The notes beneath the pieces were generated by a model, which saw nothing but the letters and a program-made list of their open reading frames with translations, did not search any database and had not been told where the DNA came from. Shown piece after piece: positions 42,379-51,055 of a stretch of DNA of 64,000 nucleotides. This DNA is from Kiritimatiellales bacterium (GTDB taxonomy: Bacteria; Verrucomicrobiota; Kiritimatiellia; Kiritimatiellales; Tichowtungiaceae), in the NCBI GenBank assembly GCA_041656295.1, contig JBBADV010000008.1, positions 1 through 64,000 on the forward strand. The letters run 5' to 3'. Position 1 is the stretch's first letter, and every line of letters starts with the position of its first letter. The translations under genes were made by a program, and so were the position numbers.

Positions 42379-43035
42379 ATGAAACAGCATGTCTTAAACG
42401 TTATATTTGCACTGTTATTGTGCAGCGGTCTGTTGCGGGGGGAAACGGTAAATTTATCGCCCGTTGCAGATGCGCACGCCAATTCCGCAGCTCCGAATAG
42501 CTACTATGGAACAAGCGGTGAATTATGGGTCCGGAGTTTTTCCGGTACGGATGCACTGAATTCAATGAAAATATATCTCCGGTTTAAATTACCGGCTGAT
42601 GTTGTATCAGTAACATCCGCGGAACTTACATTTATCCGGACCACCGCAGCAAGTACGCTGCCGTATCGTCTTTACGGCCTTAAGCCTGAATCTGCGGGAC
42701 AGAACTGGAGTGAAACACAGCTTAGCTGGAATAATGCACCGGCAAATAATCCGGCGAGTATCTCCGAAGTTACGCCGGATGCCTCCGGTGTTCTGGCAGA
42801 TGTGACCTGGAACGCCGGTGTAATCGGCACGGCCGCAGTGATCCCGACGACAGCAGAACTGGTCTCTTTTTTAAACCGGTTTTCCGGCGGCGATGAGGTG
42901 ACCTTGATCCTGGTGCAAAATCAGGATTCCGCACAGATGAACAAGCTGGCGTCCAGAGAAAATACAACATATTCCGGCCCGGTACTTACATTGACGTATA
43001 GTACGGGTGAATTAAAACTTTTCATATTACATTAA
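42379..43035 (+). CDS. Secreted DNRLRE-domain protein (array 2, gene 5)
   Basis: A 218-residue protein: signal peptide (HVLNVIFALLLCSGLLRG) and one DNRLRE domain (LSPVADAHANSAAPNSYYG, LWVRSFSG, SMKIYLRFKLP, SWNNAPANN, MNKLASRENTTYSGPVL). After the domain it adds only SGELKLFILH. It lies 20 bases after the giant gene. The closest match in this window is gene 6, with which it shares long identical stretches (NSMKIYLRF and LPAD), so this pair is likely a recent duplication. Confidence 0.83.
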   Translation: MKQHVLNVIFALLLCSGLLRGETVNLSPVADAHANSAAPNSYYGTSGELWVRSFSGTDALNSMKIYLRFKLPADVVSVTSAELTFIRTTAASTLPYRLYGLKPESAGQNWSETQLSWNNAPANNPASISEVTPDASGVLADVTWNAGVIGTAAVIPTTAELVSFLNRFSGGDEVTLILVQNQDSAQMNKLASRENTTYSGPVLTLTYSTGELKLFILH

Positions 43036-43158
43036 CATTGAAAGGAGGAATGAGTTTTATTTTATACGGACGTACAGAGAAGCGTATTTATCATATAAAC
43101 TTATAAGATTTGCAGTTTTGTGCCGGTTGCATGAAGCATGCATGAAAAAGGAGATAAA

Positions 43159-43797
43159 ATGAAAAAAAACATCAACGTTAAAACAATATGGGTTATGGTA
43201 TTATTGACTGGTATTTTCGCCGCACAGGCAGCCGACCTGTCGCCTGTTGCCGATGCGTTTGCTAATTCAGCGGCTCCCGCCGGGTTCTATGGCGACGGTC
43301 AAGAACTCTGGGTCCGGAGTTTTGATCCGGGGACTATTAATTCAATGAAAATATATCTCCGGTTTCAGCTGCCGGCAGATTTTTCCGGGGTGGAGTCCGC
43401 CGAATTAGTATTTACCCGTACAACAGATGTATCGCCGCCGGCACTGCCGTATAATTTGCATGGGCTGAAAAAAAGCGTACGGAATCAAAAATGGAAAGAA
43501 CATGGCGGCGCAACATGGGATAATGCTCCGGCAAACAATAAAACAAGCACTTCCGGATTTACTTCTGATGCGACGAAAGTTTTAGCCACAGCGGACTGGG
43601 AAGCTGGCGCCGCCGGAACAACCGTAAGTATTCCGGGCACTAAAGATCTGGTTGATTTTTTAAATGGATTTTCTGCCGGGGATGTTGTGACGTTAATGGT
43701 GGCTCAGAATCAGGAGACCGGAAAAATGAACAAGCTGGCCTCCCGGGAAAATAAAAAATACGCCGGACCTGTTCTTAAACTCGTCGATAAGAAATAG
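43159..43797 (+). CDS. Secreted DNRLRE-domain protein (array 2, gene 6)
   Basis: A 212-residue protein with a signal peptide (KTIWVMVLLTGIFAAQA) and one DNRLRE domain (LSPVADAFANSAAPAGFYG, LWVRSFDPG, SMKIYLRFQLPAD, TWDNAPANNK, MNKLASRENKKYAGPVL). I chose the ATG at 43159, which has AAAAAGGAG at good spacing, over an in-frame ATG at 43138. A short frame with its own AAAGGAGG (43050-43106) lies in the 120-base leader. Last member of the six-gene DNRLRE series. Confidence 0.85.
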   Translation: MKKNINVKTIWVMVLLTGIFAAQAADLSPVADAFANSAAPAGFYGDGQELWVRSFDPGTINSMKIYLRFQLPADFSGVESAELVFTRTTDVSPPALPYNLHGLKKSVRNQKWKEHGGATWDNAPANNKTSTSGFTSDATKVLATADWEAGAAGTTVSIPGTKDLVDFLNGFSAGDVVTLMVAQNQETGKMNKLASRENKKYAGPVLKLVDKK

Positions 43798-43845
43798 AAC
43801 ATACAAATAAAACAATATAGCAAATCCTGAAAGCTTTGGAGAATT

Positions 43846-45264
43846 ATGGGGTACATTCATTTTTTTGATGACTGGCAATTGATTTCTTACTCGAATCTTG
43901 AGCGGAAAATGGGTGTACCCCGGTATGTTCCTGAAGCAACCCTGGAAGACAGTTTGACAGAGGGTACATGGAATTTTCCGCTGGTGGTCCGTGATGAGAA
44001 AACCGGGAAATATATTGCTCTTTACGGCGGTGCTGCATCGGTGCAGGAATTCGCGGATTTAAAAATTCCGGACGGAGTGGATCAATTTCTGAAACCTCGC
44101 ACACAGGTGCTTTGTTATGCTGAAAGTAAAGACGGAATTCACTGGGAGTGCCCCGATCTTCGCGGACAGGTCAGTTTCGCCGGTCCGGTCTTTGCTAAAA
44201 ACCAGGTGTTCGGTCTTGAAAGAGGTCTTGATGGGGGGCCGCCGACATATGATCCTTATGATCCCGATCCGGGCCGCCGGTTTAAGTATTTGATCAATTA
44301 CCATCCCGAAGGTGCAGATCAGATGGTCAGGACGCTGGTTGTTTCCGGCGACGGAATACACTGGACGATCTGGAAAATATTTAAAACACAGCCCGGTACC
44401 GATACGCCGACATCTGTTTTTTATAATCCGCAAAAAAACTGTTATACATTTAATATTCGTAAATGGCGCGGAGACCGCCGGATTTTTTTCATGGAAACAG
44501 AGGATTTCGAACATTTTTCTGAGCCGGAATTAATAGTACATCCCGACAGTATGGATGAACCTTTGATCGGACTCTACGGGATGCCGGTTTTCCATTATGA
44601 AGATTTGTTTATCGGATTATTATGGAAAATATATTGTGACACGGCATCGCATGCACTGGCTAACGGAAAAATTAATTGTGAACTGCTTTACAGTTACAAC
44701 GGGCGGAATTTTAACCGCACATTCCGCCGGCCGTTTATTAATAATCCGGAACTGGGTGAGCATGGCGGCGGATGCATTTATACCAGCTCGATGATGATTG
44801 ATGAAAATAACCGGATCCGGTTTTACTCCGGCGGGTCAAAGGCAGAGCATTTTCAAAATCAGGAATTGAACGATGCCGCACTGATGCTGCATGAGATGCG
44901 ACTGGATGGCTTTATGTATTTGGCGGTACCATCCGGACGCGGTTATCTTCGGACCCGTCCGCTGCATATTCTCGGTGATGATCTGTGGATTAATGCCCGT
45001 GCTCCGTGGGGCGGAATCCGTGTCCGGATTCTTGATGAAAAAGGCGCGGTACTCCCTGGTTTTGACTATACAGATTGCACACCGCTGCAAGGCGATGAGT
45101 TATTCTGGTCACCGCGCTGGGGCGGAAACCGGTCGTTCGGTGATGCGGCAAGCTATAAACGGCGGCAGCTTGAGATAGAAATTCACAGCGGTGAAATTTT
45201 TGCGATCCGCGGTGACTTTAAAAAACTGGATTGTTTGTGGGATGTTGATCGCCCGGATAGTTGA
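43846..45264 (+). CDS. GH43/GH32-like five-bladed beta-propeller protein
   Basis: A 472-residue protein without a signal peptide, so probably cytoplasmic. Propeller-type features: WNFPLVVRDEKTGKYIALYG, CYAESKDGIHWECPDL, PGRRFKYLINYHPE, VVSGDGIHWTIWK, PTSVFYNPQKNCYTFNIRKW, LYGMPVFHYEDLFIGLLWK, then a C-terminal beta-sandwich (RPLHILGDDLWINA). The repeated 'D-G-I-H-W' turn is typical of GH43/GH32-like propellers and related uncharacterised families. The catalytic acids cannot be assigned securely. It separates the DNRLRE array from the SSS symporter gene and may process the imported product. Confidence 0.7.
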   Translation: MGYIHFFDDWQLISYSNLERKMGVPRYVPEATLEDSLTEGTWNFPLVVRDEKTGKYIALYGGAASVQEFADLKIPDGVDQFLKPRTQVLCYAESKDGIHWECPDLRGQVSFAGPVFAKNQVFGLERGLDGGPPTYDPYDPDPGRRFKYLINYHPEGADQMVRTLVVSGDGIHWTIWKIFKTQPGTDTPTSVFYNPQKNCYTFNIRKWRGDRRIFFMETEDFEHFSEPELIVHPDSMDEPLIGLYGMPVFHYEDLFIGLLWKIYCDTASHALANGKINCELLYSYNGRNFNRTFRRPFINNPELGEHGGGCIYTSSMMIDENNRIRFYSGGSKAEHFQNQELNDAALMLHEMRLDGFMYLAVPSGRGYLRTRPLHILGDDLWINARAPWGGIRVRILDEKGAVLPGFDYTDCTPLQGDELFWSPRWGGNRSFGDAASYKRRQLEIEIHSGEIFAIRGDFKKLDCLWDVDRPDS

Positions 45265-45316
45265 CATAAAACCGGTCTGTTATTATGCGGCGGCACTGTA
45301 AGCAGGAGAATTTATC

Positions 45317-47233
45317 GTGACATTATTAGACTGGGGTATTCTTGCTTTAACCATCGTTTTTACAACCTGGATGGTTTTAAGAACCCGTAAATTAACGCGC
45401 AGTGTAGCCGATTATCTTTCAGCGAACCGTTGCGCCGGACGCTATACACTCGGGGTGTCGGAAGGGATGGCGATGCTGGGCGCAGTTTCTGCGATTGTAT
45501 TTTTTGAAATGCATTACAACGCGGGTTTTGCTCCGGCGTGGTGGAGTCTGATGCAGTTGCCGATCGGAATTATTATTGCAATGACAGGCTGGGTGATTTA
45601 CCGGTACCGGCAAACGCGCGCGCTTACGTTGGCGCAGTTTTTTGAAATACGGTACAGCCGGAACTTCCGTATTTTTGCCGGGGCGCTGGCGTTTTTTGCC
45701 GGGATTGTGAATTATGGAATTTTTCCGGCGGTCAGCGCCCGGTTTTTCATCTATTTTTGCGGATTGCCGGAAGCATTTCATATTTCCGGAATCGCAATTC
45801 CGGTATATCCGGTGCTGCTGGCCGGTATTCTGGCGCTGGCGCTGTGGTATGTATTTGTCGGCGGTCAGATTGCAGTCTTAATTACAAATTTCTTTCAAGG
45901 GATTTTCTGTTTTGCGGTGTTTATAATTCTGATTGCGTTTTGCTTGTGGCAATATCCCTGGGACAGCCTGATCAGCGGATTACTGGCTCTTCCGAACGGT
46001 GAAGCGCTGGTGGATCCGCTTCAAAGCAAAAATAATCAATTCGGCTTCCTGTTTTTTGCGATCGGCGCAGCGGCGATGTTTTTCAATAATATCGGCTGGC
46101 AGGGACGGTCCGGGTTTAACAGCTCGGCACGGTCACCGCATGAAGCCCGCATGGCCAAAGTTCTTGGACAATGGCGGCAACTGGTGGTTGCCATGGTCAT
46201 GATGATGCTCCCGTTATGTGCATTGCTGGTGATGAAAGATCCGGCGTATTCGCCACTGGCGGATAAAATTTCAGCAACCATTAGTGCCATTCCGGGCGGC
46301 AGTTATATCCAGCAGCAAATGACGGTTTCAGTCGCGTTGCGTTATATGCTGCCGACCGGTTTGGTCGGATTGTTTTGCGCCATGATGTTTTGCGCCATGA
46401 TTACTACCGATCAACCGTATTTACATTCATGGGGAAGTATTTTAGTTCAGGACGTGATTATTCCATTGCGTAACGGCCGTCCGCTCTCGCCGAAACAGCA
46501 TATTCGCTGGCTGAGAATATCCATTTGCGGTGTCGCGGTGTTTGCATTCCTGTTCAGTCTGCTTTTTCGGCAGACGGTTTATATTGCCATGTTTTTTAAT
46601 ATTACCGGTGCGATTTTTCTCGGCGGTGCCGGCGCGGTAATTATCGGCGGCCTCTATTGGCGCAGGGGAACTACACCGGCGGCGTGGATTACGATGATTA
46701 CCGGCTCTGTTCTTGCCACGAGCGGTGTGGTTATTCTGCGTATCTGGCCGGACTTCCCGCTGACCGGCATGGAGATGAACGGGGTTACCATGCTGGTTGC
46801 AGTTGCGGTGTATGTCGGCGTTTCATTGTTAGGGAAGAAAAAATTTAATCTGGATAAAATGCTGCACCGCGGTGTTTATGCGGATGGCGCTGATGCAGAC
46901 AGTCTGCCCGCAACCGGCGTGAAAGCATTAATTACATCCGAATTTTCACTGCGCGATAAACTGGTGTATGTGCTGGTAACCATATGGACCGTTGGACTCT
47001 TTGCCATATTCGTGGCGGTTACACTGATCGGAAAAATAAAAGGGCTGCCGATTGAATTCTGGGCGGCCTGGTGGAAATATTATGTCTATGTAACCCTCTT
47101 TTTGGGGATTGTAACCACGATCTGGTTTTCAATCGGCGGAATTAAAGAAATCCGTGAAATGTTCAGAATGCTTTCCACCTCCGAGCGTGATAACTCGGAT
47201 GACGGATCGGTGAGCAAAACAGAACCAAACTGA
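45317..47233 (+). CDS. Sodium/solute symporter (SSS family)
   Basis: A 638-residue inner-membrane transporter with 13-14 hydrophobic helices. SSS landmarks: SVADYLSANRCAGRYTLG, the unwound first helix region (EGMAMLGAVSAIVFFEMHYN), GVVFVG-like WYVFVGGQIAVLITNFFQG, and DQPYLHSWGSILVQD in the central part. The family couples sodium entry to uptake of sugars, uronates or other solutes. The start codon is GTG at 45317, with GGAG upstream. Placed after the extracellular arrays, it is the only importer gene in the accessory region, so it probably takes up their product; substrate not determinable. Confidence 0.9.
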   Translation: MTLLDWGILALTIVFTTWMVLRTRKLTRSVADYLSANRCAGRYTLGVSEGMAMLGAVSAIVFFEMHYNAGFAPAWWSLMQLPIGIIIAMTGWVIYRYRQTRALTLAQFFEIRYSRNFRIFAGALAFFAGIVNYGIFPAVSARFFIYFCGLPEAFHISGIAIPVYPVLLAGILALALWYVFVGGQIAVLITNFFQGIFCFAVFIILIAFCLWQYPWDSLISGLLALPNGEALVDPLQSKNNQFGFLFFAIGAAAMFFNNIGWQGRSGFNSSARSPHEARMAKVLGQWRQLVVAMVMMMLPLCALLVMKDPAYSPLADKISATISAIPGGSYIQQQMTVSVALRYMLPTGLVGLFCAMMFCAMITTDQPYLHSWGSILVQDVIIPLRNGRPLSPKQHIRWLRISICGVAVFAFLFSLLFRQTVYIAMFFNITGAIFLGGAGAVIIGGLYWRRGTTPAAWITMITGSVLATSGVVILRIWPDFPLTGMEMNGVTMLVAVAVYVGVSLLGKKKFNLDKMLHRGVYADGADADSLPATGVKALITSEFSLRDKLVYVLVTIWTVGLFAIFVAVTLIGKIKGLPIEFWAAWWKYYVYVTLFLGIVTTIWFSIGGIKEIREMFRMLSTSERDNSDDGSVSKTEPN

Positions 47234-47306
47234 ATTGAATAAAAACGCAGTGTTTTAAATTTTTTTGATATGCATCTTTGGAACACTGACTTTTTTCGGG
47301 TGTTGC

Positions 47307-47911
47307 ATGAAGGGAGAAAATATTCCGGTAATTGACGGTTGTATCGAGGATGAGTTTTGGAAAGAACTGCCGGTTTGTCCGCTGTCACTGCCGCAACGCT
47401 GGATGGAAGATGGACGGGTTCTTCGTGAAACGGGGCATGCCGTTTTCCTTGTATTGACGAAACATTGTATGTGGCGGCCGAATTTGATGGCACCTCGATT
47501 TTTACTGCCGGTGAGAAAGATGGTGACGATCTTTACCACGGGGATTGCTATGAAATTTTTATTCATCCTGCCGGATATACGTTCTACTGGGAAATATGGC
47601 TTTCACCGTCTTCACTGCGAAGTGTTGTGAAATGGCGGGAAAAAGATGATATGATATCCAAAGGCCGATTAATTGATGGGCAGGAAATTCGAATGTCTGT
47701 TTCTAAAAAAACAGATAATACCGGTTGGATTCTTGATGCGGCGATTCCGTTACCCCGGATTGACGGGCGGAAGCACCGGGAGTGGAATATTTTGATTGCG
47801 CGTCAGAATTATGATCAGAGTTTAGGTAAAAAAACACGTGAACTCAGTTCATTCCCCCGGCTTTCATCTCCGGATTTTCATTTGCTGAATGAATATTTTA
47901 GAGCATTTTAA
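47307..47911 (+). pseudogene. Frameshifted CBM9-like carbohydrate-binding protein
   Basis: Two overlapping frames together make one CBM9-like domain. The first gives IPVIDGCIEDEFWKELP and VFLV (up to about 47453). The second continues DETLYVAAEFDGTSIF, CYEIFIHPAGYTFYWEIW, GWILDAAIPLPR and WNILIARQNYD to the stop at 47911. The shift lies near the sequence GTATTGACGAAAC (about 47448-47462). No signal peptide is clear in the ATG-started form. It may be a true pseudogene, a sequencing error, or less likely a programmed shift. It follows the symporter gene. Confidence 0.65.
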
Positions 47912-47921
47912 ATTAAACTAT

Positions 47922-47941
47922 GGCCGGCAGGGATGCCGGCG
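47922..47941. repeat. GCCGGCA-GGGA-TGCCGGC hairpin element
   Basis: A perfect 7-bp stem with a GGGA loop, in the convergent gap between the CBM9 pseudogene and the LacI gene. It is followed by GGTACG and by CTTGCCTGCCCGACCGG. It resembles the tetraloop hairpins at 913-934 and 591-606 and may end transcription. Confidence 0.5.
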
Positions 47942-48013
47942 GTACGTATCGCAGGTATCTTGCCTGCCCGACCGGAGGCAATACTTCATAAAACGCTCTA
48001 AACTCAGCAGTGA

Positions 48014-49093
48014 TTAGGGCGGACAGGACTGCCTCAGGTGAAGACTGGAAGATATCCAGTGTGTTTTTGGGACTGGAATTTCACCTTGGCAAAGCTGATA
48101 AAGCATTTCCACTGCCATAGTGATCGTCTGTTCAATTTGCAGATCAATACTCGACAGAGTCGGGCGGACAAGTTCACAGATTTTCGAATTTCCGAGACCG
48201 ATGATTGCGATGTCTTCCGGTATCTCTAATTTCCGCTCAGAAATCGCATTCAATAAAAGAGACGCCTGGTCGTCATTCCATACCGCAATGCCGGTTAATT
48301 TATTTGGCAGAATCCATGAATTCAGTGCCCGGCGCGCGGTGGCAATTGTGAAAAGCGGTTTATCGTTTTCTTCCGGTTTTTCGGCAATCCACACCGGATC
48401 ATAAAGTTTTTTAGGAGAATGAATCTTCCACTCCTCCGTAAATCCTTCTGCCAGCAGAGGTGCTGCATACCATAAAAGATTTTTTACAATCAGTCCGAGG
48501 CGCGCCCCATGTTGATTCAACGCCCGGTATGCCATCCGCCCAGCTTCAACATAATCAACTCCGCAAAAATACGGATTCGATATTTCTGGACGGTCAATAA
48601 AAACAACGTGTTCAAAATGTTTGGTTAACAGCTTTGGAATTAACGTGTGCTGATTTGGAAAATGATGATGCAAACAGATCACGCCATCAACTCCCAGATT
48701 CCGGAACACTCCGACCAGTGAATCCAGATCGGGGCGGGTTCTGTCATAATATTCGACAATAATCCGATATCCTCTGTCACGCGCCGTTTTATGCAGTAAT
48801 GCCAGGCGGGAGGAGTTCAGTTCCGTTGGCAGTGAATCACACACAACGCCCCACGTTTTACTGCATCGTAATGACAGCTGTCGTGCAGCTTGATTGGGGA
48901 TATACCCTTCTTTTTTTGCAATAGCTTTAATTTTTTTTTCTGTAGCTGCACTAACCCGAATTGTTCCTTTTTTTGAGCAGTGCAGCGTCGCACTTACAAC
49001 AGCCGTCGAAACTCCTGCCATTTTTGCAATAGTCGCCAGTGTTACGCGTTTTTTTTCGGATAAAGCTTTATTGGATTGAGACATTGATGACAT
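48014..49093 (-). CDS. LacI-family transcriptional regulator
   Basis: A 359-residue repressor-type protein. The N-terminal LacI helix-turn-helix is clear (VTLATIAKMAGVSTAVVSAT, then IRVSAATEKKIKAIAKKEGY and IPNQAARQLS). The PBP1-like sugar-binding domain follows (TWGVVCDSL, LGVDGVICLHH, VVFIDRPEI, GVDYVEAGRMAYRAL, GIAVWNDDQASLLLNAI, IAIIGLGN). Two alternative ATGs (49093 and 49084) both lack ribosome binding sites. Likely target genes are the symporter/propeller side or the AraB-type kinase upstream; the sequence does not decide. Confidence 0.92.
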   Translation of the reverse strand: MSSMSQSNKALSEKKRVTLATIAKMAGVSTAVVSATLHCSKKGTIRVSAATEKKIKAIAKKEGYIPNQAARQLSLRCSKTWGVVCDSLPTELNSSRLALLHKTARDRGYRIIVEYYDRTRPDLDSLVGVFRNLGVDGVICLHHHFPNQHTLIPKLLTKHFEHVVFIDRPEISNPYFCGVDYVEAGRMAYRALNQHGARLGLIVKNLLWYAAPLLAEGFTEEWKIHSPKKLYDPVWIAEKPEENDKPLFTIATARRALNSWILPNKLTGIAVWNDDQASLLLNAISERKLEIPEDIAIIGLGNSKICELVRPTLSSIDLQIEQTITMAVEMLYQLCQGEIPVPKTHWISSSLHLRQSCPP

Positions 49094-49173
49094 TTTTAAA
49101 ATATAAGCAAATGGGCGTTCAAATGTCGAGATTTACAACCTCATCGAATGGTATAAGTGTAAATATTATGCAC

Positions 49174-49224
49174 AGTGAAACTACGGCACGCATTTTGCCG
49201 ACGCCGGAAAAATGGATGGGCGTA
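49174..49224 (+). pseudogene. 17-codon remnant of a nucleotidyltransferase C-terminus
   Basis: SETTARILPTPEKWMGV is encoded here. The intact nucleotidyltransferase has GETTARVLPTPEKWMGV (codons at about 32651-32701), 15 of 17 residues identical, with near-identical DNA including 25 matching bases around GCCGACGCCGGAAAAATGG. Beyond GV the similarity ends. It looks like the last trace of a second copy of that gene. Confidence 0.6.
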
Positions 49225-49255
49225 ATTATTTTCCAACGCAAATCAACCCTGCAAA

Positions 49256-49308
49256 GGTAGGGCGGTTTCGATGAAGCCGCCGCGGACGCCTCATCGAGGC
49301 GTCCCTAC
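49256..49308. repeat. GGACGCCTC-ATC-GAGGCGTCC hairpin element at the araB 3' end
   Basis: A perfect 9-bp stem (49284-49292 with 49296-49304) is flanked by GGTAGGGCGG on the left and CCCTACCGCC on the right, which also pair. The araB stop codon lies in its loop region. Confidence 0.65.
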
Positions 49309-50916
49309 CGCCTTAATCTGCTTCAGCGCTTTCATAAGCTGTTTTTCTTCGCGGCCGAAAATATCGTGACAGCGTTTATAAACAGCGAAGAGCTCGCGAT
49401 AGATTTTTGATGCGGCGGGATTCGGCATAAATGTTTTCGTTGCCGGTTTGGTCATATTGGCAACCGCTTCTTCAACCGTATCAAATCCACCGCGATTTTT
49501 TCCGGCGGCGACCGCGCCGAAAATTGCGGAGCCGAGCGCAACGGCTTGTCCGGATGCCGCCGTTTTTACCGGCAATTCAAGCACGTCGGCATAAATCTGC
49601 ATAACGAGATCAAAGCGAATGAGTCCACCGCACGCCACCAGTTCGCTGACCGGTACACCGTTATTTACGTATGAATCGACAATAATTTTTGTGCCGAACG
49701 CGGTGGCTTCAATCAGGGCGCGGTGGACTTCTTCCGGCTTCGAGCTGAGCGTGAGACCGAGAATCATACCGGAAAGTCCGGCGTCCATTAAAACGCTACG
49801 GTTGCCGTTCATCCAGTCGAGTGCAATCAGTCCGCTTTCGCCGGGTTTCAACTGCGCCGCTTTTGCTTCGATTTCCTGAATCGGCTGATTCATAAATTTT
49901 TTGGTGAACCATCCGAACAGATCGCCGACAGCGGCCTGGCCGGATTCGTAGCCGTACATGCCCGGCAGAATTCCATCTTTTACCACGCCGGCGTAGCCGT
50001 TAAACAGATGCAGTTTTTCCGCCGGCAGCATCTGGCAGCTCGACGTGCCCATGATCATGCAGAACGGACCTGCGGTGGAAACGCCCATGCCGGGCACGCC
50101 GCTGTGTGCATCAATAATCGCACCGGAAACCGGCGTGCCGGCTTGTAGTCCGCTCAGTTTTGCAAATGCGGCAGAAATTGTTCCGGCTTCTTCACCGGCG
50201 GCGACAATTTTTGCGACTAGTTTATCATTCAGTCCGGCGAGTTCCGGATTCAGCGCTGCGAGAAATTCCGGCGATGGGTTTCCGAGTTCCTCACTCCACA
50301 TGCCTTTATACCCGGCGGCGCATGCGTTGCGTGTAAATGCGCCGGTCATCTGCTGGACAACCCAGTCGCCCGCTTCAATAAACAGATCGGCGGCGGCATA
50401 CACTCCCGGTGCGCGCTCCAGTGTTTCAAGACATTTCGGCACGAGCCACTCGCTTGAAATAATGCCGCTGTAATACTCTAAAAATTTTTCGCCGCGCGCA
50501 TGCGCAATTTCATTTACGCGATCCGCCTGCGGCTGCGCCGCGTGATGTTTCCACAGTTTCACCCACGCATTCGGTTCATTTTTAAATTCCGGCAGTGCGC
50601 ACAGCGACGTGCCGTCGGATTTTATCGGCAGAACGGTGCACGCGGTGAAATCAATCCCGATGCCGATAATTTCATTTGCCGGAACTTTTTCTAAAACGGT
50701 GCGAGTTACCGTCAGCATGCCGTTCATGTAATCTGCCGGACATTGCAGCGCCGATTCAGAAATCAGTTTTTTACTGTCGCCGGGCAGCGTTTCCGTAATT
50801 ACACCGTGAGCATACGCACACGTTGCTTCCGCCGCTTCACGTCCGGTTTCACAGTCGACAACCAGCGCGCGAACCGACTCTGTTCCAAAATCAAGACCCA
50901 GTGCATAACGTTTCAT
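49291..50916 (-). CDS. araB: Ribulokinase (AraB-type, FGGY family)
   Basis: Phosphorylates L-ribulose, or a related ketose, at O5 in the cytoplasm. The 541-residue protein has the FGGY start YALGLDFGTESVRALVVD, IGIDFTACTVLP, SSEWLVPKCLE, MIMGTSSCQM and the late ATP-binding VACGGLIRFDLVMQIYADVL. The block around DFTACTxLP is typical of AraB. AAGGAA precedes the ATG at 50916. The last four residues (GTPR) and stop come from the hairpin repeat at 49256-49308. No araA or araD lies beside it. It is downstream of the LacI regulator's promoter region, on the same strand as that gene. Confidence 0.9.
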   Translation of the reverse strand: MKRYALGLDFGTESVRALVVDCETGREAAEATCAYAHGVITETLPGDSKKLISESALQCPADYMNGMLTVTRTVLEKVPANEIIGIGIDFTACTVLPIKSDGTSLCALPEFKNEPNAWVKLWKHHAAQPQADRVNEIAHARGEKFLEYYSGIISSEWLVPKCLETLERAPGVYAAADLFIEAGDWVVQQMTGAFTRNACAAGYKGMWSEELGNPSPEFLAALNPELAGLNDKLVAKIVAAGEEAGTISAAFAKLSGLQAGTPVSGAIIDAHSGVPGMGVSTAGPFCMIMGTSSCQMLPAEKLHLFNGYAGVVKDGILPGMYGYESGQAAVGDLFGWFTKKFMNQPIQEIEAKAAQLKPGESGLIALDWMNGNRSVLMDAGLSGMILGLTLSSKPEEVHRALIEATAFGTKIIVDSYVNNGVPVSELVACGGLIRFDLVMQIYADVLELPVKTAASGQAVALGSAIFGAVAAGKNRGGFDTVEEAVANMTKPATKTFMPNPAASKIYRELFAVYKRCHDIFGREEKQLMKALKQIKAVGTPR

Positions 50917-51055
50917 AATAATTCCTTTTTCAAATTGAAACAAAGTTTATGGTACGAAACAAATTTACCTGCAACTAAAAACATGATTTTTTCACACGAT
51001 CTCATGCAAACGCTTCTTTCGAAAAACAGAAATTCCCTTTCATCATTTTTGATTA

